Position numbers and translations under genes: made by a program. Shown piece after piece: positions 1 through 8,532 of a DNA stretch of 64,000 nucleotides. The number at the start of each line of letters is the position of its first letter. Position 1 is the stretch's first letter. A model generated the notes under the pieces. The model was not told the origin of the DNA. It did not search any database and saw only the letters and a list, made by a program, of their open reading frames with translations. Source of the DNA: Caldilineaceae bacterium (lineage in GTDB: Bacteria > Chloroflexota > Anaerolineae > Caldilineales > Caldilineaceae). The stretch covers positions 1-64,000 of the forward strand of contig JAGNDO010000013.1 of NCBI GenBank assembly GCA_018003515.1, in the 5' to 3' direction.

Positions 1-7
1 TTTACTG

Positions 8-53
8 AAATCCACTCAAATCACCTAAAAATCGAGTGTTTTTGAGTAGATTT
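8..53. repeat. Imperfect inverted repeat at left edge
   Basis: Two 13-base arms (8-20 and 41-53) pair with one mismatch around a 20-base AT-rich loop. It lies in a gene-free stretch (1-324) and could be the terminator or cruciform of a gene outside the window. Nothing else coding is seen in 1-324. Confidence 0.4.
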
Positions 54-125
54 CGGAGGATTCAAGTGTTGCAAGCAGTTTTTTCGAGAGTTTAATCACA
101 GTTTCGTAAGATAGGACAGCGGTAT

Positions 126-168
126 CACCCCTTCACCCCTTCACCCCTTCACCCCTTCACCCCTTCAT
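126..168. repeat. Octamer tandem repeat ACCCCTTC
   Basis: About five head-to-tail copies of the 8-mer ACCCCTTC, just upstream of the pdxS promoter region. The same octamer returns as an inverted pair between pdxS and pdxT (1252-1333). Confidence 0.85.
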
Positions 169-209
169 TCCCAAAAAATCCCCTCCAATTTCAATCCCGC
201 CCCAATCGG

Positions 210-218
210 TGCTATACT
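210..218 (+). promoter_or_regulatory. Extended -10 promoter for pdxS
   Basis: TGCTATACT (extended -10, TGnTATAmT type) at 210-218 would start a transcript near 225, about 100 bases before the pdxS start. No convincing -35 box is visible. The same TGC-TATAAT layout recurs before the leuS leader ORF and adenine deaminase in this window. Inference from sequence only. Confidence 0.45.
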
Positions 219-324
219 CATAAATTCAGAACCTTGATTTGGCCGGGCGGGCTCGCCTAGCCCTGTGAACGGCAACCTGTGCGATCCTTGGGATCGAAGA
301 ACATTTATGTAAAGGGGAAAAGAT

Positions 325-1248
325 ATGTCTAGCGAAGCGAATAACGGCAAGAAGAGCGTCGGCCAGAAGGAGATCGCCACCTATGCGGTCAAGGCCGGGC
401 TGGCCCAGATGTTGAAGGGGGGCGTGATCATGGATGTGGTGACGCCGGAGCAGGCCCGCATTGCCGAAGAGGCCGGGGCCTGCGCGGTCATGGCCCTGGA
501 ACGGGTGCCCGCGGACATCCGCAAGGACGGCGGCGTCTCCCGCATGAGTGATCCGGACATGATCAACGGCATCATCGCCGCGGTCACCATCCCGGTGATG
601 GCCAAGGCCCGCATCGGCCACTTTGTCGAGGCCCAGATCCTGGAAGCCCTGGGCGTGGACTACATCGACGAGAGCGAAGTCCTCACCCCGGCGGACGAGG
701 AACACCACATCAACAAGCACAAGTTCGGTGTGCCCTTTGTCTGCGGCTGCCGCAACCTGGGCGAGGCCCTGCGCCGCATCGCCGAGGGCGCGGCCATGAT
801 CCGCACCAAGGGCGAGGCTGGCACGGGCAACGTGGTTGAGGCCGTGCGCCACGCCCGGGCCGTCAACGGGGCCATCCGCCAACTGCGCACCATGGACGAG
901 GACGAGCTCTACGCCTATGCCAAGGACATCCAGGCCCCCTACGCCCTGGTCAAGCAGACCGCGGAGATGGGCCGACTGCCCGTGGTCAACTTCGCCGCCG
1001 GCGGCTTGGCCACCCCGGCGGACGCAGCCCTGATGATGCAGCTCGGCGTGGATGGCGTCTTCGTCGGCTCCGGCATCTTCAAGAGCGGCAACCCGGCCAA
1101 GCGGGCCAAGGCCATCGTGCAGGCCGTCACCCACTATAACGACCCCACCATCCTGGCCGAGATCAGCGCCAACCTGGGCGAAGCCATGGTCGGCATCAAC
1201 ATCGACACCCTCTCCGAACAGGAGAAACTGGCCCATCGGGGCTGGTGA
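325..1248 (+). CDS. pdxS: Pyridoxal 5'-phosphate synthase, lyase subunit PdxS
   Basis: Builds PLP from ribose 5-phosphate, glyceraldehyde 3-phosphate and ammonia delivered by PdxT, in the deoxyxylulose-independent vitamin B6 route. The 307-residue protein is close to the usual family length of about 290-300. Family lysines are visible: Lys94 in VMAKARIGH (first Schiff base) and Lys162 in RTKGEAGTG (second Schiff base), with Asp37 in IMDV and the phosphate-binding stretch [10 protein letters not shown]. The ATG is preceded by AAAGGGGAAA. The partner pdxT follows 90 bases downstream, separated by an octamer-repeat hairpin. The window encodes at least six PLP-dependent aminotransferases that use the product. 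Confidence 0.97.
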   Translation: MSSEANNGKKSVGQKEIATYAVKAGLAQMLKGGVIMDVVTPEQARIAEEAGACAVMALERVPADIRKDGGVSRMSDPDMINGIIAAVTIPVMAKARIGHFVEAQILEALGVDYIDESEVLTPADEEHHINKHKFGVPFVCGCRNLGEALRRIAEGAAMIRTKGEAGTGNVVEAVRHARAVNGAIRQLRTMDEDELYAYAKDIQAPYALVKQTAEMGRLPVVNFAAGGLATPADAALMMQLGVDGVFVGSGIFKSGNPAKRAKAIVQAVTHYNDPTILAEISANLGEAMVGINIDTLSEQEKLAHRGW

Positions 1249-1251
1249 ATT

Positions 1252-1333
1252 GTGAAGGGGTGAGCGGGTGAAGGGGTGAGAGGGTGATTTGCCGCTCTTC
1301 ACCCCTTCACCCGCTCACCCCTTCACCCTTTCA
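1252..1333. repeat. Fold-back octamer hairpin between pdxS and pdxT
   Basis: Left arm 1252-1287 carries GAAGGGGT-type units, and right arm 1297-1333 carries the reverse-complement ACCCCTTC units. The arms pair over more than 30 bases around a loop of about 10 bases. It is a member of the window-wide class of 7-8 bp repeat hairpins that fill gene boundaries. Confidence 0.8.
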
Positions 1334-1338
1334 AACCT

Positions 1339-1950
1339 ATGACCACACACCACACACCCACCATCGGTGTCCTGGCCTTGCAAGGTGCGTTCCGCGAACA
1401 TGCGGCAATGTTGGCGCAGGCTGGGGCGAAGGTGATTGAGGTTCGTAAACCGGAACAACTTGAGGGGCTGGACGGCCTGGTGATCCCCGGCGGGGAGAGT
1501 ACGGCCATGGGGCTGATCGCCGAGCGCTGGGGCTTGGTGGAGCCTCTGCGGGCCTGGGTCCACGGCGGACATCCCACCTGGGGCACCTGTGCGGGGATGA
1601 TAATGCTGGCCGAGCGGGCCTCCGGCCAAAAAGAGGGCGGCCAAACCCTGCTGGGCGGGCTGGATGTGACGGTCAACCGCAATCACTTTGGCCGCCAGCT
1701 TCAGAGTTTTGAGACTCAACTGGATGTCCCCATCTTGGGCGACGAACCAGTTCACGCTGTCTTCATCCGTGCCCCCGGCATCGTCTCTGTGGGGGATGGG
1801 GTGGAGATCCTGGCCCGCTTTGGCGACACCGAAGCCGACAGCGTAATCGTGGCCGTGCGCCAAGGGCCGATCCTGGCCACGGCCTTTCACCCAGAGTTGA
1901 CCGATGATCTGCGCTGGCATCGGCTCTTTGTGGAGATGTGTACAAAGTAG
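1339..1950 (+). CDS. pdxT: PLP synthase glutaminase subunit PdxT
   Basis: Class I-like glutaminase that hydrolyses glutamine and channels ammonia to PdxS. The 203 residues match the family. GGEST near residue 51, the nucleophile Cys84 in GTCAGM, and the His184/Glu186 pair in HPEL complete the Cys-His-Glu triad. It starts at the ATG at 1339, following a short AT-poor spacer, with no strong ribosome site. Its TAG stop is part of the left arm of the next inverted repeat (1947-2147). Probably co-transcribed with pdxS; whether the octamer hairpin between them attenuates transcription is unknown. Confidence 0.96.
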   Translation: MTTHHTPTIGVLALQGAFREHAAMLAQAGAKVIEVRKPEQLEGLDGLVIPGGESTAMGLIAERWGLVEPLRAWVHGGHPTWGTCAGMIMLAERASGQKEGGQTLLGGLDVTVNRNHFGRQLQSFETQLDVPILGDEPVHAVFIRAPGIVSVGDGVEILARFGDTEADSVIVAVRQGPILATAFHPELTDDLRWHRLFVEMCTK

Positions 1951-2147
1951 GTGCGGTTTTCAACCGCACAACTTGCAATGTTCGCCACCTCCAAAACACC
2001 CCCTCCCAGCCTCCTCCAGATTGGGGGAGGAGCCGGATCACCGAAGACGAGAGTCCGGTCAACCTGATCTGTCCCCTCCCCAATCTGGGGAGGGTTAGGG
2101 TGGGGTGGTATTGTTCGAGAAATCGTGCGGTTGAAAACCGCACCTAC
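1947..2147. repeat. Compound inverted repeat (GTAGGTGCGG family, copy 1)
   Basis: Outer arms 1947-1969 and 2125-2147 are near-perfect reverse complements, and each arm is itself a small hairpin (GTGCGGTT/AACCGCAC). Nested inside is a second GC-rich pair around 2010-2100 (CTCCTCCAGATTGGGGGAGG against CCCCTCCCCAATCTGGGGAGG-like sequence). The pdxT stop codon lies in the left arm. A shorter copy of the outer arms sits at 5788-5856. Confidence 0.85.
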
Positions 2148-2170
2148 GGGTTGAAAAGAATGAACGATTT

Positions 2171-3961
2171 ATGAGTGACATCCGCAAACTTTGGCCCTTC
2201 ATTCTACCGTACCGAAAGCGCGCCATCGGCGCGCTCTTCTTGTTGACCGCCCTGGTCTTCATGGATCTCTCCATCCCCCGGCTGATCCAGCGCATCATCG
2301 ACCAGGGCATCCGCCAGCAAAACCAGACCGTAGTGCTCCAGACCGCCGCCCTCATGTTGGGCATTTCCGTGGTGAGCACCCTCTTCGCCATCGGCAACAA
2401 CAACCTTTCGGTCTGGGTGGGGGAGAGCGTGGCCAGGGATCTGCGGGAGGCCATCTTCCTCAAGATCCAATCCTTCTCCTTTGGCAACATGGACCGCCTG
2501 CCCACGGGCCAGTTGATGGTGTACCTGAGCAGCGACACGGGCGCGGTGCAGCGCCTGGTTCAGGTCTCCCTGCGCATCGGCACCCGGGCCCCCCTGCTCA
2601 TGGTCGGCAGCCTGATCCTCATGTTCCGCACCAGCCCGACGCTGGCTTTGAGTATCGTGCCTCTGCTCCTGATCACCTCGGTGATCGTGGTGCTTTTTGT
2701 GATCAAGACCGAGCCGCTCTTTTTACTGGTGCAACAAAAGCTGGACCGGCTCAACACCGTGCTGCAAGAAAATGTGGCCGGGGCACGCCTGGTCAAAGCC
2801 TTTGTGCGGGCCGACTATGAGGGCAAGCGCTTCGAGGAGACCAACGAGGCCTACACCGCCACCTCCGTGCGGGTCATGCGCATCATCACCAACATGTCCC
2901 CGGCCTTGACCATCTTTGTCAACATCGGCATGGTCATGGTGATCTGGAGCGGCGGACTGCAATCCATCCGGGGCGACATGACCGTGGGCGAGATCGTGGC
3001 CTTCACCAACTACCTGCTCACTACCATGACCCCCCTGATCATGATGACCATGCTGTCCAACGTGTGGGCGGCTGGTTTGGCCTCCGCCCGCCGGGTGAAT
3101 GATGTGTTGGATGTGGTCCCCCTGGTGCAGGATGCGCCCGGGGCTTTGGCTTTGGGCGATGAGGCGGCAGGGCGGGTCGTTTTTGAAAATGTCAGTTTCC
3201 GCTACAACGATGATGGCAACGGCGGCGGGGGCGAGAATGTCCTGATCGGGATCAATCTGGTGGCCGAGCCGGGACAGACCGTGGCGATTTTGGGGGCCAC
3301 GGGCGCGGGCAAGAGCACGCTGATCAACCTGGTACCCCGTTTTTACGATGCCAGCGCCGGTCGCGTGTTGGTGGATGGCGTGGATGTGCGCCAGATCGAC
3401 CACGACAGCCTCCTGGCCCAGGTCGGCATCGTGCCCCAGGAGACCATCCTCTTCTCCGGTACGGTGGCGGACAACATCCGCTATGGCTCGCCGGAGAGCG
3501 GGGACGATGCGGTGGTAGCCGCGGCCCAGGCGGCCCAGGCCCACGACTTCATCGTGCAACTGCCCGACGGCTACGAAACCCACGTGGAGCAGCGGGGGGT
3601 CAACCTGTCCGGCGGGCAGAAGCAGCGCATCGCCATCGCTAGGGCCCTGCTCACCCAGCCCAAGATCCTGATCCTGGACGACAGCACCAGCGCCGTGGAC
3701 GTGGAAACCGAGACCCGCATCCAATCTGCCCTGGACGGCCAAGCCCGCCGCCACACCAGCCTCGTGGTGGCCCAGCGCATTAGCACCGTGCTCAAGGCCG
3801 ACAAGATCGTCGTTCTCGACAAGGGCCGACTGGTCGCCGAGGGCACCCACCGGGAACTGTTGCAAACCAGCCCCATCTATCAAGAGATCTACGAATCTCA
3901 ACTGGGCAGCGGGGCGCGCCAAAACGGCAACGGCCACCAGGCAGCGGAGGTGTCGGTATGA
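2171..3961 (+). CDS. ABC exporter half-transporter, degenerate-site subunit
   Basis: A 596-residue TMD-NBD fusion of the MsbA/MdlB/LmrCD type: about six membrane spans (residues 15-320), then an ATPase domain. Walker A is GATGAGKST with Lys381, and the signature LSGGQ is canonical. The residue after Walker B is Asp504 (LILDDSTSAVD) in place of the catalytic Glu, and the switch residue is Gln535 (VAQRIST) in place of His. These are the marks of the subunit that forms the degenerate nucleotide site in heterodimeric exporters. Its stop overlaps the start of the partner by 4 bases (ATGA), so the two are translationally coupled. The substrate (drug, lipid or peptide) cannot be read from sequence. 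Confidence 0.93.
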   Translation: MSDIRKLWPFILPYRKRAIGALFLLTALVFMDLSIPRLIQRIIDQGIRQQNQTVVLQTAALMLGISVVSTLFAIGNNNLSVWVGESVARDLREAIFLKIQSFSFGNMDRLPTGQLMVYLSSDTGAVQRLVQVSLRIGTRAPLLMVGSLILMFRTSPTLALSIVPLLLITSVIVVLFVIKTEPLFLLVQQKLDRLNTVLQENVAGARLVKAFVRADYEGKRFEETNEAYTATSVRVMRIITNMSPALTIFVNIGMVMVIWSGGLQSIRGDMTVGEIVAFTNYLLTTMTPLIMMTMLSNVWAAGLASARRVNDVLDVVPLVQDAPGALALGDEAAGRVVFENVSFRYNDDGNGGGGENVLIGINLVAEPGQTVAILGATGAGKSTLINLVPRFYDASAGRVLVDGVDVRQIDHDSLLAQVGIVPQETILFSGTVADNIRYGSPESGDDAVVAAAQAAQAHDFIVQLPDGYETHVEQRGVNLSGGQKQRIAIARALLTQPKILILDDSTSAVDVETETRIQSALDGQARRHTSLVVAQRISTVLKADKIVVLDKGRLVAEGTHRELLQTSPIYQEIYESQLGSGARQNGNGHQAAEVSV

Positions 3962-5787
3962 GCGACAAACCTTCCAGCCCGCAGGTCAGCGAAGTGCGGG
4001 CTTCCATGCAGCGCCGTCCCGTTCACATGGGCAAGATCGAAAAGGCCAAAGATCCCCGCAACGCCCTGATTCGGCTACTGCCCTATCTCAACCCCTTCCG
4101 GGTGGGGCTGATCGCCGTGCTGGTTTTGGTGGTGCTTTACACCCTGCTAGGGCTGGCCGGCCCCTACCTCATGGGGGTGGCGATCGACCGTTTTATCTCC
4201 GTCAAACAGGCGGCGGGGCTGGGAAGCATCGCCCTGTGGATGCTGGGGACCTATGTCTTCAACAACGTCTTTCAGGTTGGGGCCAACTGGCTGATGGCGG
4301 ACATTTCCCAGCGGGCGCTGAAGCAGATCCGCGAAGACCTCTTCGGCCACTTGCAGACCCTCTCCCTCAGCTTCTTCGACCGCAACCCGGCCGGGGAGTT
4401 GATGAGCCGCTTGACCAACGACATCGACGCCATCAACCAGGCCGTGTCGCAGAATGTGACCTCCCTGGTGGCCAGTGTGCTGGGCATGGTCGGCATCATG
4501 ATCGCCATGTTCGTGCTGGACCACTGGCTGGCCCTGGTCACGCTGTTGGTCGTGCCCATCATGTTCTGGTTCACCAATTTTGTGGCAAAATATACCCGGC
4601 GGGGCTTCCGGGAACTGCAAAAGCAATTGGGCGGCATGACCGGGGTGATGGAGGAGTCCATCAGCGGCCAGAAGGTGGTGACGGCCTTCCGGCGCAACGA
4701 ATCGGCCATCGAGACCTTCCGCCAGCATAACCAGGCGGTCTTTGAGGCCGGGGTCTCCGCCAACACCTATGCCCTGCTGCTCATGCCCCTGACCAACGTG
4801 TTGGGCAACTTCTTCGTGATCGTCCTGGCCGGCTTTGGCGGTTGGCTGGCCCTGCGAGATCTGGTGAGCGTGGGGCTGATCGCCACGTTCATTTCTTATG
4901 GCCAGAACTTCATCCAGCCCTTGCGCCAACTGGCCAACATGTACAACTCCATCCAGGCCGCCCTGGCCGGAGCGGAGCGGGTCTTCCAGATCATGGACAC
5001 CCAGCCGGAGGTGGTGGACGCCCCCGACGCCCTGGCCGTGGATCGGCTGAGGGGAAATGTGACCTTTGAGCATGTCAGCTTTGGCTATCTGCCCGACACG
5101 CCGGTGATCCAGGACATGACCCTCTCCGCCCAGCGCGGTGAGATGATCGCCTTGGTCGGTCCCACGGGCGCGGGCAAGACCACCATCATCAACCTGCTCA
5201 CCCGCTTCTACGAGATCGACGACGGGGCCATCTGCGTGGACGGCCACGACATCCGGGATGTGAAGAAAGCGGACCTGCGCCGCCGCCTGGGCCTGGTGCT
5301 CCAGGACACTTATCTCTTCTCCGGCACGGTGATGGAGAACATCCGCTATGGCCGCTTGGAGGCCACGGATACAGAGGTAATGGAGGCCGCTGGCATGGCC
5401 GACGCCGACCACTTCATTCGCCAACTGCCCCAGGGCTATGCCACACTGCTCTCCGAGCGGGCAGGTAACTTGAGCCAGGGCCAGCGTCAACTCCTGGCCA
5501 TCGCCCGGGCCATCCTGGCCGACCCGGACATCCTGATTCTGGACGAGGCCACCAGCAGCGTGGACACCCGCACCGAGGCCCACATCCAGGCCGCGCTCCT
5601 GCGCTTGATGGCCGGACGCACCAGCTTTGTGATCGCCCACCGTCTCAGCACCATCCGGGACGCCAAGCAGGTGCTTGTGATCAATGACGGGCGTATCATT
5701 GAGCAGGGTACGCACCAATCCTTGTTGGACCAGCGGGGATTCTATCACCAGTTGTACATGAGTCAATTTAAGGGCGAAATCATCTGA
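3958..5787 (+). CDS. ABC exporter half-transporter, catalytic-site subunit
   Basis: A 609-residue partner of the preceding gene with the same TMD-NBD layout. Here Walker A (GPTGAGKTT), Walker B with the catalytic Glu (LILDEATSSVD) and the switch His (IAHRLST) are intact, but the signature is altered to LSQGQ. Combined with its neighbour this gives one consensus site (this Walker A/B plus the LSGGQ of the partner) and one degenerate site, the known LmrCD/TM287-288 arrangement. The N-terminal region of about 35 residues is polar and charged. It ends at the second GTAGGTGCGG repeat. Confidence 0.94.
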   Translation: MSDKPSSPQVSEVRASMQRRPVHMGKIEKAKDPRNALIRLLPYLNPFRVGLIAVLVLVVLYTLLGLAGPYLMGVAIDRFISVKQAAGLGSIALWMLGTYVFNNVFQVGANWLMADISQRALKQIREDLFGHLQTLSLSFFDRNPAGELMSRLTNDIDAINQAVSQNVTSLVASVLGMVGIMIAMFVLDHWLALVTLLVVPIMFWFTNFVAKYTRRGFRELQKQLGGMTGVMEESISGQKVVTAFRRNESAIETFRQHNQAVFEAGVSANTYALLLMPLTNVLGNFFVIVLAGFGGWLALRDLVSVGLIATFISYGQNFIQPLRQLANMYNSIQAALAGAERVFQIMDTQPEVVDAPDALAVDRLRGNVTFEHVSFGYLPDTPVIQDMTLSAQRGEMIALVGPTGAGKTTIINLLTRFYEIDDGAICVDGHDIRDVKKADLRRRLGLVLQDTYLFSGTVMENIRYGRLEATDTEVMEAAGMADADHFIRQLPQGYATLLSERAGNLSQGQRQLLAIARAILADPDILILDEATSSVDTRTEAHIQAALLRLMAGRTSFVIAHRLSTIRDAKQVLVINDGRIIEQGTHQSLLDQRGFYHQLYMSQFKGEII

Positions 5788-5856
5788 GTAGGTGCGGTTT
5801 TCAACCGCACAAAGTGCATTTTCCGAGGAGATCGTGCGGTCGAAAACCGCACCTAC
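5788..5856. repeat. Inverted repeat (GTAGGTGCGG family, copy 2)
   Basis: Begins right after the TGA of the ABC gene. Arms 5788-5810 and 5834-5856 pair with one difference and match the outer arms of the repeat at 1947-2147, but the central sequence is unrelated and shorter. The two copies flank the ABC exporter pair. No target-site duplication is obvious. Confidence 0.85.
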
Positions 5857-5890
5857 AAGATTCATCACATCATAAAAGGACACAAATTTC

Positions 5891-6436
5891 ATGCGTTTAA
5901 TTCCACGAAAACTCTTCCTGACCCGGGGCGTTGGCATCCACAAGGAAAAACTGACCAGCTTCGAAATGGCCCTGCGGGATGCGGGGATCGCCTATTTCAA
6001 CCTGGTGCGGGTTTCATCCATCTTCCCGCCTAGTTGCCGGATTGTGGAGCGGGAGGAGGGGCTGAAATTGCTCCAGCCCGGCGAGATCGTCTTCGCCGTG
6101 ATCGCCGAAATGGCCACCAATGAGCCGGGTCGCCGCATCGCCGCCTCCATCGGCGTGGCCCGGCCCAACGATTCCGACCAGTATGGCTATCTCTCCGAAC
6201 ACCACACCTTTGGCCAGACCGAGAACGAGGCCGGGGACTATGCCGAAGATCTGGCCGCCACCATGCTGGCCACCACCCTGGGCATCCCCTTTGACGCGGA
6301 CAAGGACTACAACGAGCGCAAAGAGCAGTATGCGATAGGGGGCGAAATCGTGGACACCACCAGCATCACCATCGCCGTCACCGCGGAGCCGGGCGGGGTG
6401 TGGACCACGGTGGTCTCCGCCGCCATCCTGATCTAG
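5891..6436 (+). CDS. pdaD: Pyruvoyl-dependent arginine decarboxylase
   Basis: Converts arginine to agmatine and CO2, the first step of polyamine synthesis. The 181-residue proenzyme matches the archaeal/bacterial PvlArgDC family in length. The self-cleavage site is visible as VSSIFPP: cleavage between Ser42 and Ser43 would turn Ser43 into the pyruvoyl group of the alpha chain. The C-terminal part keeps conserved EMATNEPG and GIPFD segments. Two bases separate its stop from the agmatinase start, so the pair forms one operon that yields putrescine from arginine. Confidence 0.95.
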   Translation: MRLIPRKLFLTRGVGIHKEKLTSFEMALRDAGIAYFNLVRVSSIFPPSCRIVEREEGLKLLQPGEIVFAVIAEMATNEPGRRIAASIGVARPNDSDQYGYLSEHHTFGQTENEAGDYAEDLAATMLATTLGIPFDADKDYNERKEQYAIGGEIVDTTSITIAVTAEPGGVWTTVVSAAILI

Positions 6437-6438
6437 CC

Positions 6439-7362
6439 ATGATCCAAGATATTTTTCTCGACCTGCCCCCGGCCCAAAGCGACTTTGACCGGGCCGGGGT
6501 GCTGATCCTGCCCATGCCAATGGAAGCCACGGTCAGCTACAGCGGCGGCACGGCGGATGGCCCCGCGGTCCTCATCGCCGCCTCCTGCCAGGTGGAACTG
6601 TACGACCGGGAGTTTGACAGCGAACCGGCCATGCACTACGGTATCCACACCCTGCCCGCCCTCAACCTGCCCACGGACCCAGAAGAGGCCGTGGAGATCA
6701 TCGCCCAGGCTGTGGCTGTGGCCATGTCCACGGGCAAGCTGGTGGTCGGCTTGGGCGGCGAACACACGGTCAGCGTGGGCACCGGGCGGGGCATTCTGCG
6801 CAGCGTGGACGGCCCCATCACCCTGGTCCAGATCGACGCCCACAGCGATCTGCGGGACAATTACGAAGGCTCCCCCTACAGCCATGCTTGCATCGCCCGT
6901 CGGTTGTTGGAGGAAGAGAGGGTCGAGCAGATTCTCCAGTTGGGGATTCGCTCCGTTTGTGCCGAAGAGGTCGCCGTGGCCCGAGCCAATCCAGACCGCA
7001 TCCGGGTCTGGTACGCCGAGGAGGTCCACGCCGAAGCCTGGCAGGCCGAATTGGCCGACCGGGTGGCCGGACGAAAAATCTTCCTCACCATAGACGTGGA
7101 TGGCCTGGACCCCAGCGTGATCCCCGCCACGGGCACGCCGGAACCCGGCGGCCTCTCCTGGCGGCAGACCCTGGAGATCATCCGCATCGTGGCCCAGACC
7201 GGCACCATTGTGGCCCTGGACTGCGTAGAATTGGCCCCCACCCCCGGTCTCCACATGGCCGACTTCGCCGCGGCCAAGCTGGTGTACAAGGCTATTTCGT
7301 ACGCCAAAGCGAAAGATGCGAATGGCGAATGGCAAATGGCGAAACCATCACCTGCCCGGTAA
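6439..7362 (+). CDS. speB: Agmatinase (ureohydrolase family)
   Basis: Hydrolyses agmatine to putrescine and urea with two Mn ions. Metal ligands are seen in GGEHTVSVG, DAHSDL and DVDGLDPS, and the protein has 307 residues, typical for SpeB. I place the start at the ATG at 6439, two bases after the decarboxylase stop, because homology begins there (MIQDIFLDLP) and an upstream in-frame start at 6400 would lie inside the previous gene. The last dozen codons (from about 7315) read through a heptamer repeat (AATGGCG-type units), giving a low-complexity tail ANGEWQMAK that is unlikely to be part of the ancestral fold. Confidence 0.94.
   Translation: MIQDIFLDLPPAQSDFDRAGVLILPMPMEATVSYSGGTADGPAVLIAASCQVELYDREFDSEPAMHYGIHTLPALNLPTDPEEAVEIIAQAVAVAMSTGKLVVGLGGEHTVSVGTGRGILRSVDGPITLVQIDAHSDLRDNYEGSPYSHACIARRLLEEERVEQILQLGIRSVCAEEVAVARANPDRIRVWYAEEVHAEAWQAELADRVAGRKIFLTIDVDGLDPSVIPATGTPEPGGLSWRQTLEIIRIVAQTGTIVALDCVELAPTPGLHMADFAAAKLVYKAISYAKAKDANGEWQMAKPSPAR
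7315..7345 (+). repeat. Heptamer AATGGCG repeat inside the 3' end of agmatinase
   Basis: About three AATGGCG/AATGGCA units in the reading frame just before the agmatinase stop. The same unit makes up the repeats at 9995, 15691 and 22448. The spacer that follows (7363-7431) has only degenerate CCAATC-like units. Confidence 0.75.
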
Positions 7363-7431
7363 AATACGCACCATCGCCCACACCCCCAATCCAAAATCCA
7401 CAATCACCAATCTAAAATCGAAAGGTGTGCC

Positions 7432-8418
7432 ATGAAATACGCAACGGGTATGCGCCAGTTTATCAAGCACCACTATCGCCACTTCAACGCCGCCGCCTTG
7501 GTGGACGCCGCCGAAGGCTATGTCCACCACCTGAACAAGGGCGGCAAGATGTTCGTCACCCTGGGCGGGGCCATGAGCACGGCGGAGTTGGGCCTCTCCC
7601 TGGCCGAGATGATCCGGCAAGATAAGGTCCACGGCATCTCCTGCACCGGGGCCAACTTGGAAGAGGATGTGTACAATCTGGTCGCCCACGACTACTACGT
7701 GCGGGTGCCCAACTATCGGGACTTGACCCCGGAGGACGAGCACGAATTGCTCAGTCGCCATCTCAACCGGGTGACCGACACCTGCATCCCCGAAGAGGAG
7801 GCATTCCGGCGCATCGAGGGAGCTGTTTTGGACGAATGGGTGAACGCGGACCAGTCCGGCGAGCGCTACTTCCCCCACGAATTTCTGTACCGCATCCTAC
7901 TCAGTGGCAAGCTGGAACAGTATTACCAGATCGACCCGGCGGACAGTTGGCTGCTGGCCGCGGCTCAGAAAAATCTGCCCATCTTCGTGCCCGGCTGGGA
8001 GGATTCCACCACGGGCAATATCTTCGCCGGCCACTGCATGAAGGGGACGATCAAGAACGTCCACACCGTGCGCACGGGCATCGAATATATGATGGCCCTG
8101 GCCGATTGGTACACCGCCGAGGCCCCCAAGAACGCCATCGGCTTCTTCCAGATCGGCGGCGGCATTGCCGGGGACTTCCCCATCTGCGTGGTGCCCATGC
8201 TGCGCCAGGACATGGAGATCCACGACATCCCCCTGTGGGGCTACTTCTGCCAGATCAGCGACTCCACCACCAGCTATGGCTCCTATTCCGGCGCGGTGCC
8301 CAACGAGAAGATCACCTGGGAGAAGCTGGACATCACCACCCCCAAGTTCATCGTCGAATCCGACGCCACCATCGTGGCCCCGCTGATCTTCGCCTTTGTG
8401 CTGGACGAGGGGAACTGA
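7432..8418 (+). CDS. speY: Deoxyhypusine-synthase-like (homospermidine synthase-type) protein
   Basis: A 328-residue member of the deoxyhypusine synthase family (NAD-dependent aminobutyl transfer from spermidine or a related amine through a lysine imine). The active-site lysine of the eukaryotic enzyme (SWGKI) aligns with Lys298 in TWEKL, and the preceding GAVPNE segment matches the family's GARPDE. Bacteria lack the eIF5A hypusine target, and bacterial family members are associated with homospermidine biosynthesis. Position directly after arginine decarboxylase and agmatinase supports a polyamine role. Which amine is the acceptor cannot be read from the sequence. Confidence 0.88.
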   Translation: MKYATGMRQFIKHHYRHFNAAALVDAAEGYVHHLNKGGKMFVTLGGAMSTAELGLSLAEMIRQDKVHGISCTGANLEEDVYNLVAHDYYVRVPNYRDLTPEDEHELLSRHLNRVTDTCIPEEEAFRRIEGAVLDEWVNADQSGERYFPHEFLYRILLSGKLEQYYQIDPADSWLLAAAQKNLPIFVPGWEDSTTGNIFAGHCMKGTIKNVHTVRTGIEYMMALADWYTAEAPKNAIGFFQIGGGIAGDFPICVVPMLRQDMEIHDIPLWGYFCQISDSTTSYGSYSGAVPNEKITWEKLDITTPKFIVESDATIVAPLIFAFVLDEGN

Positions 8419-8422
8419 TTTC

Positions 8423-8498
8423 ACCGCAAAGATGCAAAGAGCGCAAAGATGTCAAAGAAGATAAAGAAAGCCTTTTCTTTTCTTGGCGTCTTTGCGGT
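8423..8498. repeat. Fold-back hairpin of GCAAAGA units
   Basis: Left arm starts ACCGCAAAGATGC with repeated GCAAAGA-like units; right arm ends GTCTTTGCGGT. It fills most of the spacer between the speY-like gene and the aldehyde dehydrogenase, leaving a clean AAAGGAG ribosome site before 8533. Confidence 0.75.
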
Positions 8499-8532
8499 TT
8501 AGCGTTATCTCACCCACCCAAAAGGAGACCCC

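Noticed and set aside
226..1302. Long open frame on the minus strand over pdxS, and many similar ones elsewhere
   Set aside because: High-GC codon bias leaves antisense frames open; pdxS on the plus strand has clear family motifs and a ribosome site. The same holds for antisense frames over the ABC, SBP, protease and aminotransferase genes.
1947..5856. Composite transposon made by the two GTAGGTGCGG repeats around the ABC genes
   Set aside because: The repeats differ in length and have no target duplications, and no transposase lies between them. They look like two independent copies of a spacer element.
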